From positions 1 through 32,592 of the forward strand of contig UQDU01000024.1 in assembly GCA_900539915.1 (NCBI GenBank): a stretch of DNA of 32,592 nt, in the 5' to 3' direction. Positions 8,401 to 15,418 of the stretch are shown here, one piece after another. Both the position numbers and the translations under genes were made by a program. The stretch's first letter is position 1. Each line of letters starts with the position of its first letter. The notes under the pieces are model-generated. The model was given only the letters and a program-made list of their open reading frames with translations, had not been told where the DNA came from and made no database searches. Source of the DNA: an uncultured Bacteroidales bacterium. GTDB taxonomy: Bacteria > Bacteroidota > Bacteroidia > Bacteroidales > Muribaculaceae.

Positions 8401-9943
8401 CATAATACTTCCAATCCGAGGTAGAGGGAGTGCGACCCTGGCTGCCTTCTGAGGAATTGAAAGCGAAGTTGATCATGGAGTCGAAGCCGCCTTCGGTAAA
8501 GTAACCCACATCACCGTGATCCCAGCCGAAAGCCTCGCCTGTCATCCAGAAATCCTCATCCCAGCCCATGGCATACTCGTCGGCACGGTCAGAGTTACGC
8601 CAATTGTTAAGAGCCTGGTTACAAGCGTTTTTGAGCTGGTTCCAACGGCTCTTTTCAAGATGCTTGGCTGTGTCGCAGCGGAAACCGTCGATACCGAAGT
8701 ATTCTACCCAACCGGCAAGCCAGTTGATCAGATAATCGGCGGGAGCACCCTTGCTGTCAGTGCGCCAGCCCTCAAGGTTGGGCAGACGGTAGTTGTCATA
8801 TTCGCCACCCTTTTCAGCTGCCCACTTCATCTTGAGGAACGGAGGTATTTCGACCGGCGATGTTCTCTCAGTCACGATGTCGGGCAGGCCAGCCAGCGGC
8901 TTGGTGTAGTCACTGCCTCCTTCGGGAGCGAAACCAGCGTTCGGTGCCCAGCTGCGGTCACCGAATGCGCGTACCCAGGGACCCCACCAGTTGCCCCATT
9001 TACCCTGCTCGTCGGCATTGAAAGATATTTCATTGCTCTCCGACCACATGGAATACGGCTTGCCGGAGGGCACCCAGCCAGCCTGGGGAGTGCCGTTGAA
9101 GTTACCGAAGTCATAGTCCACGCCGTCATCAAGTGTGGAGTAGCCGGTATGGTTCATCACGATGTCCATAACCACGCGGATACCACGCTTATGGGCTTCG
9201 GTGACAAAATCCTTCATGTCTTGGATGGTACCCATGTTGCGGTCCATATATGTCCAGTCAAGGGCATAATATCCATGGAACGCATAGTGGGGGAACGCAT
9301 CATTTTTTCCACCGGTCCATCCGTGCATCTGCTCGTAGGGAGCGGTGATCCAGATGGCGTTGACACCGAGCTTGTCAAGGTAGTCAAGCTTCTGTGTCAG
9401 GCCCTTTATATCGCCGCCGTGGAAAGTGGCCACATCGGCATCGCCTGACAGACGCTTGCGGTGGTAGGAATTGTCATTGGAGGTGTCGCCGTTGTAGAAA
9501 CGGTCTGTGAGCACGAAATAGATATTCGCATTTTTCCATGTGAAATATTCATCACGGACCACCTGAGGAGTCTTGATATTGACAGTGTAAGTCTTGGTAG
9601 AGTTGCCGCTGCGGACGGTGTAGGTGATGACATTGTCACCGCCGTCAAGGTTGGCGAGCGAGTGGTTAGTCATCGGCGCACCGTTGAAGTCTATGGCAAC
9701 GGTAGCGTCAGATGCCGAGGGCACTGCCGACATGGTCAGCATTGAGACATCCTCAAGCTCCACATTGTAAGTAGTGGTGGATGACGAGAATCCCGAAAGG
9801 ATGTTGCGTCCGTCGACACGCAGCTCGAGGTCGCTGAGAGAAGCGTCGCCGGAGTTGACGGCAGCATAGACCGATGCACCGGCAATAATTCCGGACATCA
9901 GCATCGCCAGCTTGCGGCGTATGGTGAATTTATGATTTTTCAT
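5438..9943 (-). CDS. Secreted double-GH13 alpha-amylase with central CBM26-like module
   Basis: A 1501-residue starch-degrading enzyme. The N terminus has an exported-protein signal (hydrophobic 10-27, probable cleavage after SVYA) with no lipobox. Order of parts: cadherin-like beta-sandwich (about 33-126); first GH13 barrel (about 133-600) with nucleophile D424 in GFRCD, acid/base E470 in MTGEAF and D534 in SSHDT; two chitobiase C-terminal-like beta repeats (about 707-783 and 788-863); a CBM26-like starch-binding module (about 870-958); a short beta domain (about 966-1047); second GH13 barrel (about 1058-1420) with D1237 in GWRLD, E1280 in MVGED and D1346 in LSNHD. Both triads are intact, so both barrels could be active. 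It follows the GLUG-repeat gene by 26 bp and is probably cotranscribed. Exact specificity (amylase or pullulanase-like) is not evident. Confidence 0.93.
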   Translation of the reverse strand: MKNHKFTIRRKLAMLMSGIIAGASVYAAVNSGDASLSDLELRVDGRNILSGFSSSTTTYNVELEDVSMLTMSAVPSASDATVAIDFNGAPMTNHSLANLDGGDNVITYTVRSGNSTKTYTVNIKTPQVVRDEYFTWKNANIYFVLTDRFYNGDTSNDNSYHRKRLSGDADVATFHGGDIKGLTQKLDYLDKLGVNAIWITAPYEQMHGWTGGKNDAFPHYAFHGYYALDWTYMDRNMGTIQDMKDFVTEAHKRGIRVVMDIVMNHTGYSTLDDGVDYDFGNFNGTPQAGWVPSGKPYSMWSESNEISFNADEQGKWGNWWGPWVRAFGDRSWAPNAGFAPEGGSDYTKPLAGLPDIVTERTSPVEIPPFLKMKWAAEKGGEYDNYRLPNLEGWRTDSKGAPADYLINWLAGWVEYFGIDGFRCDTAKHLEKSRWNQLKNACNQALNNWRNSDRADEYAMGWDEDFWMTGEAFGWDHGDVGYFTEGGFDSMINFAFNSSEGSQGRTPSTSDWKYYANYCNSPNGRQVLNYVSSHDTGLHRPGDQKKVATMLLLCPGGAQIYYGDETSRPYMSSNCGGDQSMITRSDFNWDAVDNADNKHWQTIGQFRRRNAAVGAGTQTDLGSDTYGRKFSEGEYSNAVVIKLNTSAGQTYTVSVGDHFADGTKVMDGYNTANTATVTGGKVTIAASGPVLLLEPYGTIQQGSNPQPVKPTVIANPPSGSTFTESVTVTLRSTQGADIHYTVDGSTPSESSDTYSAPLTFTQTTTLKTYVSNANGSNVQTFTYTKGQAPKPVVTASPAGGEFEGSVSVTLSVNPVGTPIHYSTSGTATASSPVYSSALTFTETTTLSTYVENAAGSNVQSFTYTMKPGGVDEHYVYYDGTFSAPQVWAWIDGNTNCTTAGKWPGDNMTKKNGKWYWAVPSGKSLPKQIIIHEGDNRIGGGDLNYVDKATYHQDGSYTSKVDDPTPQKPSVTINPNGGTVKGSATITVVINNDATSISGTFNGKSLSLQNGSNSVSVSQYLTSDKATGSLSVSATNAQGTTTANVSFTRDDSTPVYEDNLTGDWRELSIYQVMVGSFQHGDGGASGYSDMWGPGGHRKNGNLRGIIDALDYIKDLGMNAIWMTPIFDSTNGQGGEKLQATGYFCTNYFKVDPKFGTEAEFDELVRKAHEKGIYIILDGVFGHHGGVNSASPNGKWIDSTTANNVRGTDAGNISYPGSLEYFKEVVRYWMNKGVDGWRLDQCYQVYQGGHNYWKDLREEVERVAQERRSRGEKWGTLGYMVGEDWTGAGSITVTKQDGLKSVMDFDGKDNLVKLKNGVRSIGWFLASDAAGRGYRDSGVNPTIFLSNHDTSRVGDFADVNSRTNELITRHAAVAAYSGPTCTYYGDEIGDKSGNGNADNKARTSGRISGFNQNEQKVHDYTAKYFKARAANPALWRGTVSRKEGNKCEIITKTDSQTGNKVICIFSETDQNVSIGGSGIDLINGGNVSDNVSVKAWIPAFIKMN

Positions 9944-9969
9944 CGTTATGTCGTAGAATATAATGCGGT

Positions 9970-11571
9970 TTATCGCTTGATTATGATATGGTTATATATC
10001 TGGTCAGCTCCACGCAGATTGAGCACATAGGCTCCGGGAGAAAGATGGCTGAAATCTATAGACACGCTGCGACCCGAGACAGTGCCGCTGCCGGCATCTG
10101 CACCAGAGATGGCCACTATGCGGTAGCTTTCAAGGTCACGAGGAGCCTCAACATTGAGCATATCCACTACAGGATTAGGCCATACGCGTATAGTCAACTC
10201 GCTGTCAGCACCTATATTATCTATAGCCGACTGGCCGTAGAATGATTCGGGGAAGGGATTTGGCTGCGGCTCTCTCATGATGGCAAGCACAGGGTATTCC
10301 TTACCTTCTTTGTTTTCCCACTTCCATATGGAGGGGAACTGCCAACCGAGAGTGTTGCTGTAGGTGGCCTGGGCATGGAGGTCTGACGATGTCACGGAGT
10401 GGTCGCCATGCTGTGTCCATGACTGTAAGGAGGATATACCGTTCCAGGCCATGTTGCCTGTCGAACGGTTTTCAGGGTTGTTGTTACCGCCGAAACGTGC
10501 CACATATTCATTGGTCGAGAGGACTCCCTCATTGACTGCCACAGAGTTGGCTATAGAGCCGTAATTGGCACCGACCATACCGCCGATATAGTTTTTGCCG
10601 CGCACCTCGCCTGTAGCATAGGAGTTGCTGACATTACCGAGGTTCTTGCCCACGAGACCGCCGGCAGCATACTGGTCGGCAGCGTTGACATCGGCTGTAG
10701 AATAGCAGTTGGTGATGGTAGCTCCGGCATTGAAGCCTACGAGACCGCCGGCAGCGAGTGATTTGGCATTGACGCTGCCTGAGGTGTAGCACTGGTCAAT
10801 CTTGCCGGAAATAGCGTGACCTACAAGGATACCCACATATGCCTGACCCTCGACAGAGGCATTTGTCACGGCTACACCCTTGATGTCGGCACCGTCAATG
10901 GCACCGAAAAGACCTGCCGCCTGACCGAGTGCGGTCTGCGACACCGAAAGGTCGGAAATAGTGTATCCGTCACCATCAAAGTGAGCCTTGAACGGTGAGC
11001 CTATCGAGCCGATAGTCACGCCTGCAGGGGCTGCGATGTCGGCAGTCAGTTTCAGATAGATGTCAGAAGCCCAGTCGGCAGGATATTCCGCAAGATCCTT
11101 GAGGTCCTGAGCCTTGCCGATCAGGAAAGGCGATGCGGCAGTGCCTTCGCCACCTGAATAGGCCGTCTTGCGACCCTGCACGACACTGATTTTGGTATCA
11201 GCTGTCTGGGCACTTGACGTTCGTGCTATGAAGCACAGCTCGGTCAGACCTTCCATCTGTGAGTCGGTCAGACCGTAAAATTTCTGGATGTTGTCAATGC
11301 GAATCTGATAGCCACCGTTGGCAGCAGTCATCTTGAATTTGGCATTGATAGCATCAGCCCATTTAAATGGAGTTACTTCGGCACCTGATACGATACACCA
11401 TGTATAGGCGTACACATCATTGCCCATTGAATTTGTTGTGACCGTTACAGTCACCGGCTTGTTCGTCACGGCAGGAGAGGGATCCGACGAAGCGGAAGCC
11501 TGCTGTCCGTCAGCCCAACATACCGAGGGCAGGACGAAAGCCATCAAAGCAAGAAATAACTTTGACCTCAT
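9970..11571 (-). CDS. Exported GLUG-repeat protein with T9SS-type C-terminal domain
   Basis: A 533-residue protein with a signal peptide (cleavage probably after VCWA at 20). Residues about 22-131 form a beta-rich domain I do not recognise firmly; it could bind glycan. Residues about 140-350 hold GLUG repeats, seen as GGLVGFNAG, GGLVGKNLG and GGMVGANYG near 275, 304 and 331. The last about 77 residues (IRVWPNPVVD ... SPGAYVLNLRG ... IIIKR) match the type A sorting domain of the type IX secretion system or a degenerate version. It is first in the operon with the amylase, so a role in holding starch or displaying the complex at the surface is an inference from context only. Confidence 0.82.
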   Translation of the reverse strand: MRSKLFLALMAFVLPSVCWADGQQASASSDPSPAVTNKPVTVTVTTNSMGNDVYAYTWCIVSGAEVTPFKWADAINAKFKMTAANGGYQIRIDNIQKFYGLTDSQMEGLTELCFIARTSSAQTADTKISVVQGRKTAYSGGEGTAASPFLIGKAQDLKDLAEYPADWASDIYLKLTADIAAPAGVTIGSIGSPFKAHFDGDGYTISDLSVSQTALGQAAGLFGAIDGADIKGVAVTNASVEGQAYVGILVGHAISGKIDQCYTSGSVNAKSLAAGGLVGFNAGATITNCYSTADVNAADQYAAGGLVGKNLGNVSNSYATGEVRGKNYIGGMVGANYGSIANSVAVNEGVLSTNEYVARFGGNNNPENRSTGNMAWNGISSLQSWTQHGDHSVTSSDLHAQATYSNTLGWQFPSIWKWENKEGKEYPVLAIMREPQPNPFPESFYGQSAIDNIGADSELTIRVWPNPVVDMLNVEAPRDLESYRIVAISGADAGSGTVSGRSVSIDFSHLSPGAYVLNLRGADQIYNHIIIKR

Positions 11572-11657
11572 GAGAGAATGTAGAATTAATGATTAGAGAT
11601 TATTGATAAGAAATTAAAGTAAGAGTGCCAGAGCAAATCATGGCATTTTTTCAATCA

Positions 11658-11665
11658 CAAAGCTA
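11658..11665 (-). promoter_or_regulatory. -7 promoter element of the starch operon
   Basis: The minus strand reads TAGCTTTG, an exact TAnnTTTG match. Transcription would begin near 11651, leaving an A/T-rich leader of about 80 nt before the start codon at 11571. No SusR-type binding site could be recognised. Confidence 0.6.
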
Positions 11666-11684
11666 CAAAAACACAATGAAATAT

Positions 11685-11728
11685 AAAAAACCGCCTCTAA
11701 CTATTAATGAACATTAACAATAGGGGCG
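11685..11728 (-). terminator. Rho-independent terminator of bcp
   Basis: On the minus strand CGCCCCT pairs with AGAGGCG (one mismatch) and the inner TTAATG pairs with CATTAA, followed by GG and six T residues (11685-11690). It separates bcp from the starch operon promoter. Confidence 0.75.
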
Positions 11729-11752
11729 ATTGAGCTAAATTATTAAAATAAT

Positions 11753-12220
11753 TTATCCTTTGCCTTCTATAACGGACAACAGTTGGGTGGCGGCGTTTTT
11801 CGTATCTACCTTTGTGATGATGTGGGTGATGTGATGCGAGGCATCTGTCACAAAGGTGGTGCGCACGGTGCCCATGTACTCGCGTCCGGCCATCTTCTTT
11901 TTCTGCCATACGCCGAATGCCTGGTTGACATCTGTGGTCGGGTCACTAAGCAGCGTGAAGGGCAACGCATATTTATCGGCAAACTTCATATGGCTGGCTA
12001 CCGAGTCTTTGCTTATGCCTATCACCTTGTAACCGGCGGCTGCTATAGCCGCATCACCGTCACGCAGCGAGCAGGCCTCAGCCGTACATCCGGGGGTATT
12101 GTCCTTGGGATAAAAATAAATCACGAGAGGCGTACCTTCAAAGTCAGATGCATGCACCTCTTTGCCGTCACTGCCGAGTCCTAAGAAATCGGGAATCATG
12201 TCCCCTACTTTTAAATCCAT
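11753..12220 (-). CDS. bcp: Thioredoxin-dependent thiol peroxidase (Bcp/PrxQ)
   Basis: A 155-residue peroxiredoxin of the bacterioferritin-comigratory-protein class, which reduces hydrogen peroxide and alkyl hydroperoxides using thioredoxin. The peroxidatic cysteine is C45 in PGCTAEAC and the resolving cysteine C50 lies five residues later, the atypical two-Cys PrxQ arrangement. The upstream YFYPKDNTPGCT context is typical of the family. There is no signal peptide, so it is cytoplasmic. It has its own promoter, which overlaps the oppositely directed nitroreductase promoter, and a terminator directly downstream. Confidence 0.96.
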   Translation of the reverse strand: MDLKVGDMIPDFLGLGSDGKEVHASDFEGTPLVIYFYPKDNTPGCTAEACSLRDGDAAIAAAGYKVIGISKDSVASHMKFADKYALPFTLLSDPTTDVNQAFGVWQKKKMAGREYMGTVRTTFVTDASHHITHIITKVDTKNAATQLLSVIEGKG

Positions 12221-12245
12221 AGTAATCAGTATTTTTTATAAATTG

Positions 12246-12268
12246 TCTATCTTTGTGCCAAAGATAGA
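12246..12268. promoter_or_regulatory. Perfect dyad containing two opposed -7 elements (bcp and nitroreductase)
   Basis: TCTATCTTTG (12246-12255) and its exact reverse complement (12259-12268) are separated by TGC. Each arm contains TATCTTTG, an exact TAnnTTTG element: 12248-12255 reads right towards the nitroreductase (start 12336), and 12259-12266 reads left towards bcp (start 12220). Predicted start points are near 12262 and 12252, so the two transcripts would overlap by about ten bases at their 5' ends and the promoters should exclude one another. The dyad could also be an operator. Confidence 0.7.
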
Positions 12269-12335
12269 TATTGGCGCCATAACAACCACAACAATATATC
12301 ATAAAAAACTTTAACTGAAACCCCGGCAATTATAT

Positions 12336-13001
12336 ATGACTACCCGACTGTTTATCACCGCACTAATAATCACAACAACCCTGACCATGACTGCCCAACA
12401 AAAGAAACTTCCGGCCTCCTCGACACTCGGCGGCATGCCTATGAATGAAGTCATGGCAAACCGCCACAGCATCCGTGAATTTGACCCGGCTCGCGAAATC
12501 AATGACTCCACGCTGAGTCAACTGCTTTGGATGACCACGGGCATAAACCGTCCTGACGCCCAGCCATCTCCATCCGGCGCTCCTGTCAACCGAACGAATC
12601 CTACGGCCCGGAATTTCCAGGAAATACGCACGTTTGTGATTGACAAAAACGGCGCATGGGAATACATCCCCGAATCCCATAGTCTGAGTCTTGTGAAGGC
12701 CGGTGACCACAGGCATCTTGTTGCCGGCACCAAAGAATTTTCTCAGGATTTCGTACTCAACGCTCCGGCGGCCATTGTTTTCGTAGCTGATATGACCAAT
12801 CTTCCGTCCGGAGAACAATCACGCTCCATGGCGATGGTAGATGTGGGCATAGCTTGCCAGAACCTCAACCTCGCATGCACATCCGAAGGCATAGCCACTG
12901 TGCCGCGCGCCACTATGGATGTCAAAGGCATATCTGAGCTTTTAGGCCTGACTGCCATGCAATTACCCGTAATGAACAACCCGATAGGATATGCAAAATA
13001 A
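12336..13001 (+). CDS. Exported nitroreductase-family protein (SagB/ThcOx-like)
   Basis: A 221-residue flavoprotein of the nitroreductase fold. Residues 1-20 form a signal peptide ending near MTAQ, so it would work in the periplasm. The motif NRHSIREFDP (about residues 42-51) is the FMN-phosphate-binding start of the family, and SMAMVDVGIACQNLNLAC further on is the usual dimer/flavin helix. The family reduces nitro compounds, quinones or azoline rings with FMN; the substrate here is unknown. It is transcribed away from bcp out of a shared promoter region, which suggests a link to redox stress, by inference. The MmcQ-like gene follows after 48 bp. Confidence 0.87.
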   Translation: MTTRLFITALIITTTLTMTAQQKKLPASSTLGGMPMNEVMANRHSIREFDPAREINDSTLSQLLWMTTGINRPDAQPSPSGAPVNRTNPTARNFQEIRTFVIDKNGAWEYIPESHSLSLVKAGDHRHLVAGTKEFSQDFVLNAPAAIVFVADMTNLPSGEQSRSMAMVDVGIACQNLNLACTSEGIATVPRATMDVKGISELLGLTAMQLPVMNNPIGYAK

Positions 13002-13049
13002 CCCGCCGCATACCACCGAAGCAGAGACAGCATCGGTCAGACCGCTTTT

Positions 13050-13436
13050 ATGACCATGAATATAGAAGAAGTAAGGGAGTATGGGCTTTCATTGCCTTCA
13101 GCCACAGAGAGATGCCCTTTCGGCCCTGACACATTGGCCTTAGAGATTGGAGGCCGCATGTTCTGCCTGATAGACTTATCGTGCGAATGGGACTTCTACA
13201 ATCTCAAAGCCGACCCCGACTACGGAGCAGAGTTGTGCGAAAGATATTCAGGCATACGCCCCGGCTACCACATGAACAAACGGCATTGGATTTCCGTAAA
13301 CTACCAGGGCGACGTACCTGACAGATTGCAGAAAGAACTAATCCGCCAATCCTACTGCCAAGTAGCAAAAAAGCTCCCCAAATCCGTCCAAAGCACCTTA
13401 GCCATCCCTATGGCCCACGACGAAGTGCAAAACTGA
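13050..13436 (+). CDS. MmcQ/YjbR family protein
   Basis: A 128-residue protein of the MmcQ/YjbR (DUF419) family, a small fold related to CyaY. Its N terminus (EEVREYGLSLPSATERCPFGPDTLALEIGGR, given here by its hallmark elements LSLPSATE and CPFG) and the HMNKRHWISV motif near residue 75 are typical. Members are called DNA-binding, but the function is not established. The start could be M1 or M3, six bases apart. It lies 48 bp after the nitroreductase on the same strand and is probably in the same transcript. Confidence 0.88.
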   Translation: MTMNIEEVREYGLSLPSATERCPFGPDTLALEIGGRMFCLIDLSCEWDFYNLKADPDYGAELCERYSGIRPGYHMNKRHWISVNYQGDVPDRLQKELIRQSYCQVAKKLPKSVQSTLAIPMAHDEVQN

Positions 13437-13486
13437 AGAGTTAAAATCCACACATTTAAATGCCGTGTAACCATTGGCAATACAGA

Positions 13487-13513
13487 TTGGTATTTGCAAT
13501 GTGCAAATACCAA
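13487..13513. repeat. Perfect inverted repeat, 12-bp arms, 3-bp spacer
   Basis: TTGGTATTTGCA (13487-13498), spacer ATG, then the exact reverse complement (13502-13513). No T tract follows on either strand, so it is not a standard intrinsic terminator. It could bind a dimeric regulator or recombinase, or form an RNA stem at the end of the MmcQ transcript. Confidence 0.7.
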
Positions 13514-13583
13514 ATTCAGCGATAACCCACTCAATGAAAAGTTCTAACCTTTAATTTGACGAGGTTCGAACTTAGAGGGGGGG

Positions 13584-13626
13584 GTGGAGCTGGAAGTGGA
13601 GGAGTTGAACCCAACGTTCCAAATGC
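13584..13626 (-). other. Segment resembling tmRNA 3' end (possible attachment-site remnant)
   Basis: The plus strand shares GTGGAGCTGGA exactly with the ssrA 3' end at 14975-14985, then TTGAACCC and a TCCAAA block in the same order, with small insertions. On the minus strand this reads like a T arm followed by an acceptor end. A degenerate duplicate of the ssrA end about 1.35 kb downstream of it is what an old integration event would leave. The match is partial and chance is possible. Confidence 0.35.
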
Positions 13627-13866
13627 AATTATATCAATGATTTAGATAGTCGTCAATGATTAGGGGTAACGAGATGGTAACGAAAAATCCGTCAGTCTCT
13701 CCGGCTCTTTTGCCTATGCTGTAACGAGGGGTTCTTAGGTTGCAGAGATAATGAATTTCAGACAGAAAATCAAGGCCGAGGGTTCGTTTTAACGAATTTT
13801 GTGACCGATTGTTAAACAAACCAAAGGTTGATTATCTCGGATTAAATATGCGGTTAATTTAATGTC

Positions 13867-14136
13867 TCAGACAGTTGCGACCTGAAGAATCGGGGTGCCC
13901 AGAGCATTTTCGATTGATGAGATGGTGTCAATCGTGAAATTATGGGTTCCTCTCATCCACTTGCTGATTTCAGACTCCTTCTTGCCGAGCATATTGGCGA
14001 GGTCTTTTTGCTTAAGCCCCTTTTCCTCCAATATGCTGTGAATCCTGTCCACTATGAGGAAAGACAGGTCAACGCGCCTACGGACTTCGGGCGAAACTTT
14101 AGCCCGGCGAGCCTCTATGATACTACTTCTTTTCAT
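13867..14136 (-). CDS. XRE-family helix-turn-helix protein, probable antitoxin
   Basis: An 89-residue protein whose residues about 29-83 form a Cro/C1-type helix-turn-helix: LKQKDLANMLGKKESEISKW is the turn and recognition helix, followed by FTIDTISSIENALG. An N-terminal basic helix (1-25) precedes it. Its start overlaps the end of the upstream gene by 14 nt, so the two are translationally coupled. Order (toxin-like gene first, XRE gene second) is that of HigBA-like modules, in which the second protein neutralises the first and represses the operon. Antitoxin function is inferred from this arrangement. Confidence 0.82.
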   Translation of the reverse strand: MKRSSIIEARRAKVSPEVRRRVDLSFLIVDRIHSILEEKGLKQKDLANMLGKKESEISKWMRGTHNFTIDTISSIENALGTPILQVATV

Positions 14137-14608
14137 CGCGGGTAAAATTTAGGGTTCCTATAATATCCCTGTCAACAATATAGAGAGTGCCGTTTGACAG
14201 CCGGGATGATATGAACCGGCTTGTATCGACAAGCATCTCAACATAATCCGACAAGGTTTCACTTTCCTGCCATGATGCGCAGTTTTTGACACCTCCGTTG
14301 CCGAAGATAAGTATCTTGTCTGAAAGGCGGATGCAGTAAAGGCGCAGATTGCTTGTTTCAATTGGTATGGCGCTTACGCCATCGCCAAACCTGCCTTCGT
14401 AACGGAAATATCTTTCCAGCGCACCGCTTTCACCAATCCTGTCGAGCCATGCGATTATGGTGTCTATATCTTCGTCATAATCGCACCCTTCGGGGAATTT
14501 CTCAAAGAACCGTTCAAGCTCGGAGAGTTCCTCCTCGCCAAGATGCACGCTGTAAAAGTTTACAGCATCATGTTCCTCAATCAGTTCTATGGAATATTTC
14601 TGTGTCAT
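14123..14608 (-). CDS. Probable toxin of a RelE/HigB-like toxin-antitoxin pair
   Basis: A 161-residue protein. The middle (about 64-132; landmarks ALERYFRYEGRFGDG, LRLYCIRLSDKILIFGNGG) looks like the phage-Gp49/HigB-type core of RelE-superfamily ribosome-dependent mRNA nucleases. It has about 60 extra acidic residues in front and about 30 behind, longer than usual for this superfamily. No catalytic set can be assigned with confidence. It overlaps the XRE gene by 14 nt and has a clear promoter only about 17 nt upstream of the ATG. Toxicity is an inference from fold resemblance and gene order. Confidence 0.68.
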   Translation of the reverse strand: MTQKYSIELIEEHDAVNFYSVHLGEEELSELERFFEKFPEGCDYDEDIDTIIAWLDRIGESGALERYFRYEGRFGDGVSAIPIETSNLRLYCIRLSDKILIFGNGGVKNCASWQESETLSDYVEMLVDTSRFISSRLSNGTLYIVDRDIIGTLNFTRDEKK

Positions 14609-14631
14609 ACTTAACCTATAGATTAACTACG

Positions 14632-14639
14632 CAAAGATA
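14632..14639 (-). promoter_or_regulatory. Promoter of the toxin-antitoxin-like pair
   Basis: The minus strand reads TATCTTTG, an exact -7 match, with TTTG 20 nt upstream as the -33 element. Transcription would begin near 14625, so the leader before the ATG at 14608 is very short. Confidence 0.7.
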
Positions 14640-14974
14640 ATGACTCTTTTCCAATACAACAAATAAATTCACCTTAAAGTTAAGTGACGGGGGTGCTTTT
14701 GTTCAGAAAGCAGCCTGAAAGCGGTGAGAGGCGGGGCGGTCTTGCAGTGCTGGCGGCGTTATGCCGTCGATAGGTGACGGTGGACGAGCCATTGACACCT
14801 ATTGACCGCAACACGCCTATGGGCAATGCTGTTTTAGTCTTATATCAGTCCTGAGTCCGATAGGATTAGATATGAAAAACCTCGGAACTATCTGATAGTC
14901 CGAGGTTTGTCTCGAATTTTCCGAATTAGTTCGGTAATCGTCGCAGGCGCTTTGCCTTGGCAAAGAACTAATTA
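14640..14974. other. 335-bp gene-free stretch downstream of ssrA
   Basis: No gene is supported. Besides the ssrA terminator, it contains an imperfect hairpin at 14770-14802 (ATAGGTG pairing with CACCTAT, mostly paired inward to GG/CC) and a small stem at about 14950-14965 (CTTTGCC/GGCAAAG). The G-rich part (about 14690-14760) is of unknown origin. Confidence 0.55.
14875..14908 (-). terminator. Terminator downstream of ssrA
   Basis: AAACCTCGG and CCGAGGTTT pair exactly, with an inner ACTAT/ATAGT stem and one bulged A, followed on the minus strand by five T residues. It lies about 70 nt past the tmRNA 3' end. Confidence 0.75.
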
Positions 14975-14975
14975 G

Positions 14976-15374
14976 TGGAGCTGGAGGGACTTGAACCCTC
15001 GTCCAAACGCGGAACTAATGAGCTTTCTACATGCTTAGTCGCCACTTGGTTTTTGTGACGGCACAGGCAGGTGACGACCAATGCCATCCTTAGCCTCTAA
15101 GATTTCGGATGCCACGCGAGGCTCTCGGCATCCTATTCCCGATATTTCTGCACCGCCTTCTCGGGTTGTCTCGGAAAAAGGACTCCCGGGCGATGTCTTG
15201 TCTCTGCAACTGTTGCGGAGATTAAGCCGGATCTACTGTACTTCGATTAGGCAGCAAGAGCGTAGTTATTTTCGCCATTTAAAACTTGCTGATGTCTCTG
15301 ATTAAAGAGTGTAGGCATCATCACTCTGCATGCTTACTCACCACCTCTACACGCTGTCAAAACCGGTCAGCCCC
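14976..15374 (-). ncRNA. ssrA: tmRNA (transfer-messenger RNA)
   Basis: Rescues stalled ribosomes by acting as alanyl-tRNA and then as messenger for a degradation tag. The minus strand begins GGGGCTGACCGGTTTTGACA, the usual Bacteroidetes 5' end, and ends CAGCTCCA, which closes the acceptor stem with one G-U pair; the T arm reads GAGGGTTCAAGTCCCTC. CCA is not encoded. The tag frame at 15247-15276 encodes GENNYALAA followed by TAA, preceded by the alanine carried by the tRNA part. The promoter is at 15411-15418 and a terminator at 14875-14908. About 399 nt is a normal length. Confidence 0.97.
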
Positions 15375-15410
15375 GTTTTTGAAACGGCCCTTGGAGGGCA
15401 AATAATCATA

Positions 15411-15418
15411 CAAAGATA
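15411..15418 (-). promoter_or_regulatory. -7 promoter element of ssrA
   Basis: The minus strand reads TATCTTTG, an exact match. Transcription would begin near 15404, leaving about 30 nt for RNase P to remove from the 5' end. Confidence 0.7.

Larger units (their letters stand above)
13437..13866. other. 430-bp gene-free stretch with a dyad and a tmRNA-end-like segment
   Basis: No convincing gene. It holds a perfect 12-bp-arm inverted repeat (13487-13513), a run of eight G (13577-13584), and a segment at 13584-13626 that resembles the 3' end of tmRNA. A 61-codon minus frame at 13634-13819 has no recognisable features and is left out. Confidence 0.6.

Noticed and set aside
13634..13819. 61-codon minus frame in the gap after the MmcQ-like gene
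   Set aside because: No promoter, no recognisable family and biased composition; cannot be supported.
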